64,000 nt of DNA from Streptomyces sp. NRRL S-646 (GCF_000720765.1 NZ_JODC01000019.1:62001-126000), one strand, 5' to 3'; counted from the stretch's first letter, positions 48,345 to 57,765 are shown. A program made the numbers and translations. The notes: generated by a model from the sequence alone, not told the origin.

Positions 48345-49994
48345 ATGTCCGCTGTGAACCGTGTCCGTGCCGCCTACGCCCGCATCGAGGCAGTGGACCG
48401 TCCCGAGATCTGGATCGACCTGCGCCCGCAGGCCGAGGTCGAGGCGGAGGCGGACGCGATCGACGCCCGCGTGGCGGCGGGTGAGCAACTGCCCCTTGCC
48501 GGACGCCTGCTCGCGGCGAAGGGCAACATCGACGTGGCCGGTCTGCCCACCACCGCGGGTTGCCCTGCGTACGCCTACGAGCCCGAGGCGGACGCTCCGG
48601 TCGTCGCCCGCCTGCGCGCGGCGGGCGCGGTCGTGCTGGGCACGACGAATCTGGACCAGTTCGCGACGGGCCTGGTGGGCACGCGCTCGCCCCACGGCGC
48701 GGTCCGCAACGCGCACGACCCTGCCCGGATCAGCGGCGGCTCCAGCTCCGGCTCGGCCGTCGCCGTGGCCCTGGGCATCGTCGACCTCGCGCTGGGCACG
48801 GACACCGCGGGCTCGGGCCGGGTCCCGGCCGCGTTCAACGGCATCGTCGGCCTCAAACCGACCCGCGGTCTGGTCCCCACGGCGGGAGTCGTCCCGGCCT
48901 GCGCCTCCATCGACTGCGTGACGGTGTTCGCCCGCACCCTCCCGGAGGCCGAACAGGCGCTGTCCTTCATGACCTCCCCGCCGGACCGCGAACTCCCGCC
49001 GCTCCCCCAGCGCACCCCCGGACCGTGGCGCATCGCGGTCCCGCCCCGGGAACAGCTCGGCGAGCTGGACGAGGGCTGGGCGGAGGCGTACGAGGCGGCG
49101 GTACGGCAGCTCGAAGCGGCCGGAGCCGACATCCGCACCCTCGATCTGGCCCCTTTCACCGAGGCCGCGGCGATGCTCTACGAGGGCGCGTTCGTCGCCG
49201 AGCGCTATACGGCGGTCGGCGGCTTTGTCGACAAGGCGATCGCGGACGGCATCGCGGGCCTGGACCCCACCGTCGCCGGAATCATCACCCGCGCCCGCGA
49301 CATCCCGGCTCACCGGCTCTACGCCGACACCGACCGCCTGACCGCGCTGCGTGCCCGTGCCCTGGCGGAACTCGCCGACACGGACGCCCTGCTGCTGCCC
49401 ACCACCCCCGGCCATCCGACCCTCGCCGAGGTGGCCGCCGACCCGCTCGGCGCCAACGCCCGCCTGGGCCGCTTCACCAACTCCACCAACCTCTTCGACC
49501 TGTCCGCCCTCGCCGTCCCGGCGGGCGAGGTGGACGGCCTGCCGTTCGGCGTGATGCTGATCGGCCCGGCGTTCACGGACGACCGCCTGGCGCGGATCGC
49601 CGCACTGCTCCAGCCGGACACACAGGTGGCGGTGGTGGGCGCGCACCTGTCGGGCCAGCCCCTCAACCCCCAACTCCTGACCCTGGGCGCCCGTTTGGAC
49701 CGCACGACCACGACCGCCCCCGCCTACCGCCTGTACGCCCTGCGGACGACGCCACCGAAGCCGGGCCTCGTCCACGTCGGCGAGGGCGGCACGGCGATCG
49801 AGGCGGAGGTCTGGACTCTCCCCGCGGCGGGCCTGGGCCGCCTGCTGGCGGCGCTCCCCCGCCCGATGACCCTGGGCGGCGTGCAACTGGCGGACGGCAC
49901 CCAGGTCCCCGGCTTCCTGTGCGAACCGTCCGCCCTCACGGACGCCGAGGACATCACGTCGTACGGCGGCTGGCGGGCGTACCTGAGCCGCTGA
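48345..49994 (+). CDS. atzF: Allophanate hydrolase
   Basis: A 549-residue amidase-signature enzyme that splits allophanate to ammonia and carbon dioxide. The Ser-cisSer-Lys triad is seen as K59 (LAAKGNIDV), S133 region (ISGGSSSGSAVAVA) and S157 (GTDTAGSGRVPAAF). The C-terminal domain after residue about 430 (LYALRTTPPKPGLVHVGEGGTAIEAEVW ... GWRAYLSR) is complete, as in full-length AtzF. ATG 48345 has GAGGAG upstream; a GTG eight codons earlier is also in frame. It is the last gene, 53 bp after the carboxylase, and finishes the guanidine/urea pathway. Confidence 0.95.
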   Translation: MSAVNRVRAAYARIEAVDRPEIWIDLRPQAEVEAEADAIDARVAAGEQLPLAGRLLAAKGNIDVAGLPTTAGCPAYAYEPEADAPVVARLRAAGAVVLGTTNLDQFATGLVGTRSPHGAVRNAHDPARISGGSSSGSAVAVALGIVDLALGTDTAGSGRVPAAFNGIVGLKPTRGLVPTAGVVPACASIDCVTVFARTLPEAEQALSFMTSPPDRELPPLPQRTPGPWRIAVPPREQLGELDEGWAEAYEAAVRQLEAAGADIRTLDLAPFTEAAAMLYEGAFVAERYTAVGGFVDKAIADGIAGLDPTVAGIITRARDIPAHRLYADTDRLTALRARALAELADTDALLLPTTPGHPTLAEVAADPLGANARLGRFTNSTNLFDLSALAVPAGEVDGLPFGVMLIGPAFTDDRLARIAALLQPDTQVAVVGAHLSGQPLNPQLLTLGARLDRTTTTAPAYRLYALRTTPPKPGLVHVGEGGTAIEAEVWTLPAAGLGRLLAALPRPMTLGGVQLADGTQVPGFLCEPSALTDAEDITSYGGWRAYLSR

Positions 49995-50059
49995 GCGCTC
50001 CGCGGGATGTGCGGTGATCTGTCTGCGGGGGCCCCAGCGCCCCTTCAGGGCACGGCCTT

Positions 50060-50088
50060 CCCGGACCGCCTCGCGCAGGCGGTCCGGG
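50060..50088. terminator. Bidirectional terminator hairpin
   Basis: CCCGGACCGCC (50060-50070) and GGCGGTCCGGG (50078-50088) form a perfect 11-bp stem with a 7-nt loop between the convergent allophanate hydrolase and helicase genes. No T-tract. Confidence 0.8.
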
Positions 50089-50120
50089 ATGCCGGTTCGG
50101 CCCTGGCGGGGGTCGGCGGC

Positions 50121-52937
50121 TCAGCCCACCGACGAGTAGGCCACCACTCCGCGCAGCAGCAGGTCGACCGCCTTGCGTGCGTTCTTCGCGACCGTCGAGC
50201 TCTCCCCGCCTGAGACGGGGGCCGCCGCCGAGATCTGCCCGAGCACGTCGATGACCTGCTTGCACCACCGCACGAAGTCCCCGGCCGGCATCTCGGCCTC
50301 CCGCAGCACCTCGTCGAGGCCCTTGCCGCTGGCCCACATGTAGGCGGCCCAGGCGAACCCGAGGTCCGGTTCCCGCTGCCCCACGCCCTCGGTCTGGGTG
50401 ATCCGGAAGTCCTCCTCCAGGGCGTCCAGGCGCCCCCAGATCCGCACCATCTCGCCGAGCGCGGCCTTCGCCTGACCGGAGGGCAGCTTCGGCGCCATGG
50501 CGTCGTCGCCCACCCGTGCCTCGTACACCAACGCCGACACGCACGCGGCCAGTTCGGCAGGGCCCAGCCCGTTCCACACCCCGGCGCGCAGGCACTCGCT
50601 GGCCAGCAGGTCGAGTTCGCCGTACAGCCGTGCCAGCCGCTTGCCGTGCTCGGTGACCTCGTCACCGCGCAGGTAGTCCAGCTCGGTCAGCAGCGCCACG
50701 ATCCGGTCGAAGGTCCGCGCGATCGTGTTCGTGCGGCCCTCGATACGGCGCTCCAGCTGCGAGGTGTCCCGCAGCAGCCGGTGATACCGCTCGGCCCAAC
50801 GGGCATGATCCTCACGGTCGTTGCACCCATGGCAGGGGTGTGCGCGAATGGCGGTCCGCAGCCTTGCGATCTCGCGGTCGTCGGCGGCCTGGGAGCGCTT
50901 CTTGCGGGCCCGCTCCGGCGGAATGTGCCCGGCCTTGGTGCGCAGCGCGGAGGCGAGGTCCCGACGCGACTGCGGGGAACGCGGGTTGAAGGACTTCGGG
51001 ATGCGCATCCGCTCCAGCGCCTCGACCGGCACCGGGAAGTCCATCGACGCGAGCCGCTTGACCTGCCGCTCGGCGGTCAGGACCAGCGGACGCGGCCCGT
51101 CGTGGTGCTCGAAGCCCCGGTGGCCGTTGGAACGCCCGGCCGGCAGCCCCGGATCCAGCACCAGCGCCAGGCCCGCGTACTTGCCCGCCGGCACATGGAT
51201 GACGTCACCCGGCTTGAGCTTCTCCAGCGCGACGGCGGCCTCGGCACGCCGCTCGACCGCACCCTGACGGGCCAGCTCGGTCTCCCGGTCCTTGAGCTCG
51301 CGGCGCAGTCGCGCGTACTCCTCGAAGTCGCCCAAGTGGCAGGTCATGGAGGCCTTGTAGCCCTCCAGGCCCTCCTCGTTGCGCTGCACCTGCCGGGAGA
51401 TGCCGACGACCGACTTGTCGGCCTGGAACTGCGCGAAGGACGTCTCGAGGAGCTCACGCGAACGGTGCCGGCCGAACTGCTCGACCAGGTTGACCGCCAT
51501 GTTGTACGACGGCTTGAAGCTGGAGCGCAGCGGGTAGGTGCGCGTGCCGGCCAGTCCCGCGAGGTGCTCGGGGCTCATCCCGCGCTGCCACAGGACGACG
51601 GCGTGTCCCTCGACGTCGATGCCGCGCCGGCCCGCACGGCCGGTCAGCTGCGTGTACTCACCGGGCGTGATGTCGGCGTGCTGCTCGCCGTTCCACTTGA
51701 CGAGCTTCTCCAACACCACCGAGCGGGCAGGCATGTTGATGCCGAGCGCGAGGGTCTCGGTGGCGAACACGGCCTTCACCAGGCCGCGGACGAACAGTTC
51801 CTCGACGACCTCCTTGAACGTCGGCAGCATGCCCGCGTGGTGGGCCGCGATACCGCGCTCCAGGCCCTCCAGCCACTCGTAGTACCCGAGGACGTGCAGG
51901 TCCTCGGTGGGGATGGCGGCGGTGCGCTCCTCGACGAGAGCGCGCACCTTCCCCCGCGCCTCGTCGTCGTTGAGCCGCAGCCCGGCGTACAGACACTGCT
52001 GTACGGCGGCCTCGCAGGCGGCGCGGCTGAAGATGAAGGTGATGGCGGGCAGCAGGCCCTCGGCATCGAGCCGCTCGATGACCTCGGGGCGGCCCGGGGT
52101 CCACACCCGCGAACGCTGTCTGCGCTCCCGCTCGCGGTCCGCCTCACGCATCGCCCTACCGCGTCTGCGGTCCTGGTAGGAGGGCCGCTGGGCCTCCATG
52201 CGGGCCAGGCGCGTGAGGTCGGGGTTGACGGCCTTCTTGTGGCCCTCGCCCTCCTCGAACAGGTCGTACATCCGCCGCCCGGCGAGCACGTGCTGGAAGA
52301 GCGGCACGGGCCGGTGCTCGGAGACGATCACCTCGGTGTCGCCACGGACGGTGTCGAGCCAGTCACCGAACTCCTCGGCGTTGGACACGGTCGCCGACAG
52401 GGACACCAGAGTCACCGACTCGGGCAGGTGGATGATCACCTCTTCCCATACGGCGCCGCGGAAGCGGTCGGAGAGGTAGTGCACCTCGTCCATGACCACG
52501 TAGCCGAGGCCGAGAAGGGTCTGCGAGCCCGCGTACAGCATGTTCCGCAGCACCTCGGTGGTCATCACGACCACCGGGGCCTCGGGGTTGATGCTGTTGT
52601 CGCCGGTGAGCAGCCCGACCATGCCGTCCCCGTAGCGACGGCACAGGTCGGCGTACTTCTGGTTCGACAGCGCCTTGATGGGTGTCGTGTAGAAGCACTT
52701 CTTGCCCTGCATCAGTGCGAGGTGGACGGCGAACTCGCCCACGATCGTCTTGCCGGAGCCGGTGGGCGCGGCGACCAGCACGCCCTTGCCCGCTTCGAGC
52801 GCCTGGCAGGCCTCTATCTGGAACGGGTCGAGGCCGAAGTCGTACATCTCGCGGAAGGAGGCGAGCGCGGTGGCCTGGTCGGCAGCGCGCCTGCGGGCAG
52901 CCGCGTACCGCTCAGCCGGGGAGAGGTCCTCTGTCAT
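50121..52937 (-). CDS. DEAD/DEAH-box RNA helicase, Ski2/Mtr4-like (HelY type)
   Basis: A 938-residue SF2 helicase. Walker A is APTGSGKT (57-64), motif II DEVH (VVMDEVHYLSDRFRG), motif III SLSATVSN, motif V ALGINMPARSVVLEKL and motif VI QLTGRAGRRGID. A long C-terminal region with beta-barrel and helical parts ends in a DSHCT-like domain (LPSGQAKAALGEMVRIWGRLDALEEDF). Ski2/Mtr4-like helicases unwind structured RNA. In actinobacteria the gene is usually beside tatCA, as here. ATG 52937 starts the family-like MTEDLSPAERYAAARRR; earlier frame is intergenic. Confidence 0.93.
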   Translation of the reverse strand: MTEDLSPAERYAAARRRAADQATALASFREMYDFGLDPFQIEACQALEAGKGVLVAAPTGSGKTIVGEFAVHLALMQGKKCFYTTPIKALSNQKYADLCRRYGDGMVGLLTGDNSINPEAPVVVMTTEVLRNMLYAGSQTLLGLGYVVMDEVHYLSDRFRGAVWEEVIIHLPESVTLVSLSATVSNAEEFGDWLDTVRGDTEVIVSEHRPVPLFQHVLAGRRMYDLFEEGEGHKKAVNPDLTRLARMEAQRPSYQDRRRGRAMREADRERERRQRSRVWTPGRPEVIERLDAEGLLPAITFIFSRAACEAAVQQCLYAGLRLNDDEARGKVRALVEERTAAIPTEDLHVLGYYEWLEGLERGIAAHHAGMLPTFKEVVEELFVRGLVKAVFATETLALGINMPARSVVLEKLVKWNGEQHADITPGEYTQLTGRAGRRGIDVEGHAVVLWQRGMSPEHLAGLAGTRTYPLRSSFKPSYNMAVNLVEQFGRHRSRELLETSFAQFQADKSVVGISRQVQRNEEGLEGYKASMTCHLGDFEEYARLRRELKDRETELARQGAVERRAEAAVALEKLKPGDVIHVPAGKYAGLALVLDPGLPAGRSNGHRGFEHHDGPRPLVLTAERQVKRLASMDFPVPVEALERMRIPKSFNPRSPQSRRDLASALRTKAGHIPPERARKKRSQAADDREIARLRTAIRAHPCHGCNDREDHARWAERYHRLLRDTSQLERRIEGRTNTIARTFDRIVALLTELDYLRGDEVTEHGKRLARLYGELDLLASECLRAGVWNGLGPAELAACVSALVYEARVGDDAMAPKLPSGQAKAALGEMVRIWGRLDALEEDFRITQTEGVGQREPDLGFAWAAYMWASGKGLDEVLREAEMPAGDFVRWCKQVIDVLGQISAAAPVSGGESSTVAKNARKAVDLLLRGVVAYSSVG

Positions 52938-53017
52938 CGTGCTTTCGAGCGTACCGGGCCGCACTGACAACAGGACGATCATTATCCGTTCCCGGCCCCT
53001 CGCCGCGCACAGCACAA

Positions 53018-53044
53018 GGGCCGGACGGGTCTTCCGTCCGGCCC
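53018..53044. terminator. Terminator after tatC
   Basis: GGGCCGGACGG (53018-53028) pairs with CCGTCCGGCCC (53034-53044) around a 5-nt loop, 29 bp past the tatC stop. Ends the tatA-tatC transcript before the helicase gene. Confidence 0.8.
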
Positions 53045-53073
53045 TCGCTCATGCAGTTGTCCCTGGGTGATGC

Positions 53074-54018
53074 TCAGGTGACGTCGTCGTAGCCGTTGAC
53101 CCGCTCGGTGCTCGACTGTTCGGGCAGCGCCCGGTTCGCAGAGACCGTCTCCACCTCGCCGATGTCCTCGGGAGTGAGGTCAAGGTCGGAGGCCTCGTCG
53201 TCGGCGGGGCCCTCCTCCTCGCGGCGGCGCTTGCGCTTGTCGTTCATCAGGGAGAACCCGACCGCGCCGAAGTACAGCACCCAGATCGGTCCGGCGAGCG
53301 CCAGCATCGTCAGTGGGTCGGTGCTCGGTGTGGCCACGGCCGCGAAGACAGTGATCCCCATGATCATGCCCCGCCACCAGCTGAGCATGCGCTTACCCGT
53401 GAGTATGCCCGTCAGGTTCAGCATGACCAGCAGCAGGGGAAGCTCGAAGGAGAGCCCGAACACGAGCACCATGCGGACGATCAGATCGAGGAGATCGTCC
53501 AACGGAAGCTGGTTGTCCAGGTCAGCCGGCGAGAACCCGAGCAGGACCTTCGCCATCGTGGGCAGCGTCTCGTAGGCGAAGAACGCACCACCGAGGAACA
53601 GCGGGACACCGGTCGCCACGAAGGCCAGCGCGTACTTCTTCTCATGTCGGTGCAGTCCCGGAGCGACGAACGCCCACAGCTGGTAGAGCCAGACCGGGGA
53701 TGCGAAGATCACGCCTGCCATCAGGGAAACCTTGAGGGCGAGTGTGAAGGGGGTGAGCAAACCGTTCAGCACAATGCGGGCGCAAGTGCCACTGCGGCGC
53801 TGCGCCAGCTCGGCCAGAGTGGACTTGCACCCCACCGAGTCCAGGATCGGGTTCGTGAAGAACTCGATGATGTTCTTGTAGAAGAAGGCGGCGAAGATCG
53901 TGACGACGACGATCGCCAGCATCGCCTTCGCGAGCCGGTTGCGGAGCTCACGAAGGTGATCCACGAGCGGCATTCGCCCCTCGGGATCCTTCTCCGTGTT
54001 GCGGGCAGACTTGAGCAA
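53074..54018 (-). CDS. tatC: Twin-arginine translocase subunit TatC
   Basis: A 314-residue six-helix protein that recognises twin-arginine signal peptides. It has the family start MPLVDHLRELRNRLAKAML, then SPVWLYQLWAFVAPGLHRHEKKYA, FGLSFELPLLLVMLNLTGI and FAAVATPSTDPLTMLALAGPIWVLYF. A charged cytoplasmic tail of about 55 residues (KRKRRREEEGPADDEASD) is typical for Streptomyces. The start is TTG 54018 with GAGG seven bases upstream; a later ATG (MPLVDHL) is the only standard alternative. It follows tatA by about 47 bp and gives the export pathway heavily used by Streptomyces. Confidence 0.96.
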   Translation of the reverse strand: MLKSARNTEKDPEGRMPLVDHLRELRNRLAKAMLAIVVVTIFAAFFYKNIIEFFTNPILDSVGCKSTLAELAQRRSGTCARIVLNGLLTPFTLALKVSLMAGVIFASPVWLYQLWAFVAPGLHRHEKKYALAFVATGVPLFLGGAFFAYETLPTMAKVLLGFSPADLDNQLPLDDLLDLIVRMVLVFGLSFELPLLLVMLNLTGILTGKRMLSWWRGMIMGITVFAAVATPSTDPLTMLALAGPIWVLYFGAVGFSLMNDKRKRRREEEGPADDEASDLDLTPEDIGEVETVSANRALPEQSSTERVNGYDDVT

Positions 54019-54065
54019 CCCACGTCCTCATCTCGTGCGGCAGGCCGGGGGCGTCCGGCCCTGCG

Positions 54066-54353
54066 TCAGCGCTTGGTTGTGTCCGTCGGCTCGCTGACCG
54101 GGCGCGAGCTCGTCACGTCGCCGGGGGCGGCCTGGATGGTGCGCTGAGCCGGGGGCTGCTCGTCGTTGTTGGGCGGGCCGGCCGGGGTGGCCGTGCTGCT
54201 GCCCTCTTCCTTCATCGCCTTGGCCTCGCTCTTGAGAATGCGAGCGGACTTGCCGAGCGAGCGCGCCATGTCGGGAAGCTTCTTGGCGCCGAAAAGGAGA
54301 ACGACGACGATAAGGATGAGAATGATCTCGGGGGCGCCGAGCCTTCCGAACAT
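54066..54353 (-). CDS. tatA: Twin-arginine translocase subunit TatA
   Basis: A 95-residue pore-forming subunit. An N-terminal helix (FGRLGAPEIILILIVVVLLFGAKKLPDMARSLG), hinge Gly and amphipathic helix (SARILKSEAKAMKEE) are followed by a disordered Pro/Thr-rich tail. It assembles with TatC when a folded twin-arginine substrate docks. First gene of tatA-tatC. About 280 bp upstream (54354-54633) has no recognised gene and should hold its promoter. Confidence 0.96.
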   Translation of the reverse strand: MFGRLGAPEIILILIVVVLLFGAKKLPDMARSLGKSARILKSEAKAMKEEGSSTATPAGPPNNDEQPPAQRTIQAAPGDVTSSRPVSEPTDTTKR

Positions 54354-54633
54354 AAGTCTTTACCTTCTCACCGAGGCGGCTGGGGTGGGGTGCTGTCCGA
54401 CTGGTCGGACATGTGTCCGATCAGCCGTGTCACAGCGATCGTAACGCTCAGGGGTAAACGTGAGGCAATCCCCGTGCGTACTCCCGGTCAGCGGTCCGGG
54501 CCTCGTTCTCCGGGCCGCGACCAGCAGCGTACCCGCCAGGGTGGCCCCGGTGACAGGTCGAAGTGACCCAAACCGCCTGGGCCGCACGACTCACATGCCT
54601 CGCACAGCAGTACTCAGCCTCACGCAGCAGCAA

Positions 54634-54828
54634 TCAGAGGGAGTCCACGGCGCGGGCGGTGCTCACGGCCGCCCGCTCGAGGTCCTCGGCGGCCTTGTTG
54701 ATACGGCTCGCGGAGTCCGTGACCTGGCGGCCGAGGCGCTGCGCCTCGACGAACACCCGCACGGCGAACACTCCGAGGACGGCGAGACCCAGAAAACCCA
54801 CAGCTACCGCGAACATCGGCCAGAACAT
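54634..54828 (-). CDS. Small single-pass membrane protein
   Basis: A 64-residue protein with one N-terminal helix (MFWPMFAVAVGFLGLAVLGVFAVRVFV) and a cytoplasmic amphipathic/coiled-coil tail (EAQRLGRQVTDSASRINKAAEDLERAAVSTARAVDSL). No family with known function was recognised. It lies 10 bp after the zinc-ribbon gene on the same strand, ahead of tatA, and its place is conserved in Streptomyces (from memory). Confidence 0.7.
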   Translation of the reverse strand: MFWPMFAVAVGFLGLAVLGVFAVRVFVEAQRLGRQVTDSASRINKAAEDLERAAVSTARAVDSL

Positions 54829-54838
54829 GACGTCGAGC

Positions 54839-55123
54839 CTAGACGGTCCGCAAGGTCCTGACCCCGCCGCCGGTCAGCAGCTCGACGATCCGCTCCCCCG
54901 CCGGCTTGCGGACCGAGGCGCCGCAGTCGGGGCAGGTGAAGGAGTAAAAAGTCGTGCGGCTGCTGGCGCCGATCGCGAGGCGCAGGGCCGCGGCGGCGAG
55001 CTCGAAGCTGCCGCGGCAGTCCGGGCAGCCGGCCCGGAAGGTCACCGGGGACACGCTTCTCATCCCGGCGAAGGCGGCCGCCACCGACATGCCCCCCGCA
55101 CCAGACACCGACGACTCGCTCAA
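54839..55123 (-). CDS. Small zinc-ribbon protein
   Basis: A 94-residue protein with two CxxC pairs, AGCPDCRGSF and FTCPDCGASV, about 30 residues apart, expected to bind one zinc ion. A roughly 28-residue Ser/Gly/Ala-rich lead precedes the ribbon. Function unknown; a nucleic acid- or protein-binding role would suit a zinc ribbon. It lies downstream of pafC in the pafB-pafC direction and just upstream of the small membrane protein. Confidence 0.75.
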   Translation of the reverse strand: MSESSVSGAGGMSVAAAFAGMRSVSPVTFRAGCPDCRGSFELAAAALRLAIGASSRTTFYSFTCPDCGASVRKPAGERIVELLTGGGVRTLRTV

Positions 55124-55205
55124 AGCCCCTGCTCCTCTTCCCTAGGTCGATCGCCTCCGGGGCCCCACGGCCGACGCCCCTTCCAGCTCACTCCCGCCTG
55201 CCGGA

Positions 55206-56231
55206 CTACCCGTCGTGAACCGCGTGCTCTCCGTGCGGCGCCTGCGCCTCGACCCCGTCGTACGCCGCCAGCGCCTCACGGGCCGCCCGCCGGGCGCTGT
55301 CGGCCAGCTCGGGCGGCGAGACGATCCGGCCGTCCCGCCCGAGCCGCAGCGCCAGCCGCCGCAGCGACGCCGGATCCGGGGTCCGCAGGGTGATACGCAG
55401 CCCGCCGTCCGGAAGCTCATCCGCGCTGTCGTGCGGGTAGTACTCGGCGACCCAGCGGCCGCCCGGGCCGACCTCGACGACGACCTCCGGGTCCTCGGCG
55501 GCGGGCTGCACCAGCGCCTCCGACAGGTCCCGCAGCTCGATCTCGGGCGGTGCGGACGGCTCGTCCAGGATCCTGATCTCGGCGACCCGGTCGAGCCGGA
55601 AGGTGCGGCGCGCCTCGGAGCGCCGGCACCAGGCCTCCACGTACGTGTGCCCGACGCTGACGAGCCGGATCGGGTCGATCTCCCGCTCGGTGAGCTCGTC
55701 ACGCGCGGGCGAGTAGTAGCGGATCCACAGGCGGCGGCGCTCCGAGATCGCCCGGTCGACGTCGGCGAAGACACCGCCCTCGGCCTCGAAGGTCACCGAC
55801 AGCCGGGCGCTGGCGCCCGCCGCCTCACCGGCCGCGGCCTCCAGCTTGGCGTTGGCCCGCAACAGCGCCTGGCGGTCGCTCTCCCGCAGCCCGGGCAGGG
55901 TGGACACCGCGCGTGCGGCCACCAGCAGCGCTGTCGCCTCGTCGGCGGCCAGCCGCAGCGGTTCCGCTGTTTCCTCGCCGAGGGCAGCAGGGTTGCGCCA
56001 CCAGATGCGCTCGCCGTCGGTGTCGATGTCGAGCAGGTCGCCACCGCGGAAGCTGGTGCCGCACATGGGCAGCACATCCAGGTCGGAGACCAGCTCGTCC
56101 TCACTGATGCCGAAGGCGCGCGCGACGTCCTCGACCCGGGCCCCGGGGCGCTCCTTCAGATACGTCACCAGGGAGAGCATCCGCCGGGTCTGGTCGATGG
56201 CGTTCACGGGCCTGACCGGTTTGCCTGCCAC
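55206..56231 (-). CDS. pafC: WYL-domain transcriptional activator PafC
   Basis: A 341-residue regulator. The N-terminal winged helix (MLSLVTYLKERPGARVEDVARAFGISEDELVSDLDVL) is followed by a WYL domain (AISERRRLWIRYYSPARDELTEREIDPIRLVSVGHTYVEAWCRRSEARRTFRLDRVAEI) and a WCX domain. PafC works with PafB as the actinobacterial DNA-damage activator, independent of LexA; the WYL domain is thought to sense single-stranded DNA. It follows pafB by 18 bp. Pup-ligase and proteasome genes are nearby, the usual context. Confidence 0.94.
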   Translation of the reverse strand: MAGKPVRPVNAIDQTRRMLSLVTYLKERPGARVEDVARAFGISEDELVSDLDVLPMCGTSFRGGDLLDIDTDGERIWWRNPAALGEETAEPLRLAADEATALLVAARAVSTLPGLRESDRQALLRANAKLEAAAGEAAGASARLSVTFEAEGGVFADVDRAISERRRLWIRYYSPARDELTEREIDPIRLVSVGHTYVEAWCRRSEARRTFRLDRVAEIRILDEPSAPPEIELRDLSEALVQPAAEDPEVVVEVGPGGRWVAEYYPHDSADELPDGGLRITLRTPDPASLRRLALRLGRDGRIVSPPELADSARRAAREALAAYDGVEAQAPHGEHAVHDG

Positions 56232-56249
56232 TGTCCTGCTCGCTCCCCC

Positions 56250-57203
56250 TCAGCCCTTGGCCACGGCACGCAGCCGGTCCACCACGTCCGCGCGCAGCTC
56301 GGCCGGCTCAAGCACCACCACGTCCGGCCCGAACTCCACCAGCCAGGCGTCCAGCCCATGCCCGTACGGAATCTCCAACTCGTCCCAGCCGTCGCCGAGT
56401 TCCCGCACCGCGGTGGCCTTCGCCCGAAGGGGGTAGCCCGCGCCCGAGCGCAGCCGGATCAGCGCGGAGCGGTCCGCGGTCTCCCCCGCCCAGCTCGCCA
56501 CGGTCTCGCGGACGGTGACGACATCGGGAATCTCGGTCGTGAACTGCCCGCTGCGGCTGCGCACCTTGCCGGTGATCCGCGACAGCCGGAACACCCGCTC
56601 GGCGCCCCGGTCGCGGTCCCAGCCGGCCAGATACCAGTGGCCGCGCCAGCACTCCAGCGCCCACGGCTCCACATGCCGGGGCTCGGGGTGGGCGGCGGTG
56701 GCCTTGCGGTAGTCGAAGACGACCGGGCGGCGATCACGGCAGGCCAGCATCAGCGGCTCGAACGCGACCTCGTGCACAGGGATACGGGGCTCAAGCGCGC
56801 CGTGCGCCTCATACGGGTCGACGTCCTCGGGCATCCCTGCCGCGCGCAGCTTCTGCAGGGCGCCGCTGGCCGCACCCGCCAGCCGGGCCTGCTGCCACAC
56901 CTTCGCGGCGAGACCGAGAGCGGCGGCCTCCTCGGCGTCGAGCGTGATGGGCGGCAGGCGGTTGCTGTCACGGCGGGCCAGATAGCCCACCTCGCCGTCG
57001 AGGTTCTCCACCGTCTCGATGACCAGGCCGAGTTCGCGCAGATCGTCCTTGTCCCGCTCGAACATCCGGCTGAAGGAGTCGTCACTGCCCGCCTCGAGGT
57101 AGGCCTCGATGGACTCACGAAGCTCGCGCTTGCTGAGCGGCCGCCGCGTCCCGAGCAGACACAGCGCCAGGTTCATCAGCCGCTCGGCCTTGGCAATGGC
57201 CAT
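56250..57203 (-). CDS. pafB: WYL-domain transcriptional activator PafB
   Basis: A 317-residue partner of PafC. The winged helix (AERLMNLALCLLGTRRPLSKRELRESIEAYL ... FSRMFERDKDDLRELGLVIET) is followed by a WYL domain (ACRDRRPVVFDYRKATAAHPEPRHVEPWALECWRGHWYLAGWDRDRGAERVFRLSRI) and WCX region. It forms the PafBC activator of DNA-repair genes. ATG 57203 has GAAGGG upstream and begins the conserved MAIAKAERL; the frame upstream is not family-like. First gene of pafB-pafC. Confidence 0.94.
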   Translation of the reverse strand: MAIAKAERLMNLALCLLGTRRPLSKRELRESIEAYLEAGSDDSFSRMFERDKDDLRELGLVIETVENLDGEVGYLARRDSNRLPPITLDAEEAAALGLAAKVWQQARLAGAASGALQKLRAAGMPEDVDPYEAHGALEPRIPVHEVAFEPLMLACRDRRPVVFDYRKATAAHPEPRHVEPWALECWRGHWYLAGWDRDRGAERVFRLSRITGKVRSRSGQFTTEIPDVVTVRETVASWAGETADRSALIRLRSGAGYPLRAKATAVRELGDGWDELEIPYGHGLDAWLVEFGPDVVVLEPAELRADVVDRLRAVAKG

Positions 57204-57333
57204 CGACGCCCTTCGCCTCCCTATGGTGCTTACGGACGATGACCGTACCGCCCCCAGGTGGCGTGGCAAAAGCCGAGGGCCCATGCCCGGACAGGCATGG
57301 GCCCCAGGTGATCGGGTCCGGTCGCGGCGACGA

Positions 57334-57705
57334 TCAGACCGCGACGAGGTCGACCACGAAGATCAGCGTCTCGCCCGGCTTGATCGCCGGCGTCGGGCTC
57401 TGGTTGCCGTAGGCCAGGTGGGCGGGGATCGTCAGCTGACGACGGCCGCCGACCTTCATGCCCTGCACACCCAGGTCCCAGCCCTTGATGACACGGCCGC
57501 CACCGAGCGGGAAGCGGAACGGCGTCCCGCGGTTCCAGCTCGCGTCGAACTCCTCGCCGGTGCTGAAGGCGACGCCCACGTAGTGGACGGTGACGGTCTG
57601 GCCCGCCTGCGCCACAGCGCCGTCGCCCTCCCAGATGTCCTTGATCTCGAGGTCCGCCGGGGGCTCGCCGCCCGGGAAGTCGATCTCGGGCTTCTCGATG
57701 CTCAC
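57334..57705 (-). CDS. Cytoplasmic FKBP-type peptidyl-prolyl isomerase
   Basis: A 123-residue single-domain FKBP. Active-site elements are VTVHYVGVAFSTGEEFDASW, FRFPLGGGRVIKGWDLGVQGMKVGGRRQLTIPAHLAYGNQ and LIFVVDLVAV. It catalyses cis-trans isomerisation of X-Pro bonds in folding proteins. There is no signal peptide. GTG 57705 has AGGAGC at good spacing. It follows the two-domain FKBP lipoprotein gene on the same strand. Confidence 0.95.
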   Translation of the reverse strand: MSIEKPEIDFPGGEPPADLEIKDIWEGDGAVAQAGQTVTVHYVGVAFSTGEEFDASWNRGTPFRFPLGGGRVIKGWDLGVQGMKVGGRRQLTIPAHLAYGNQSPTPAIKPGETLIFVVDLVAV

Positions 57706-57765
57706 GTCTCTAGCTCCTGCTTGTCTTCGGAAAGGCAACACGCACAGTCTTACATCACCGAGCCG

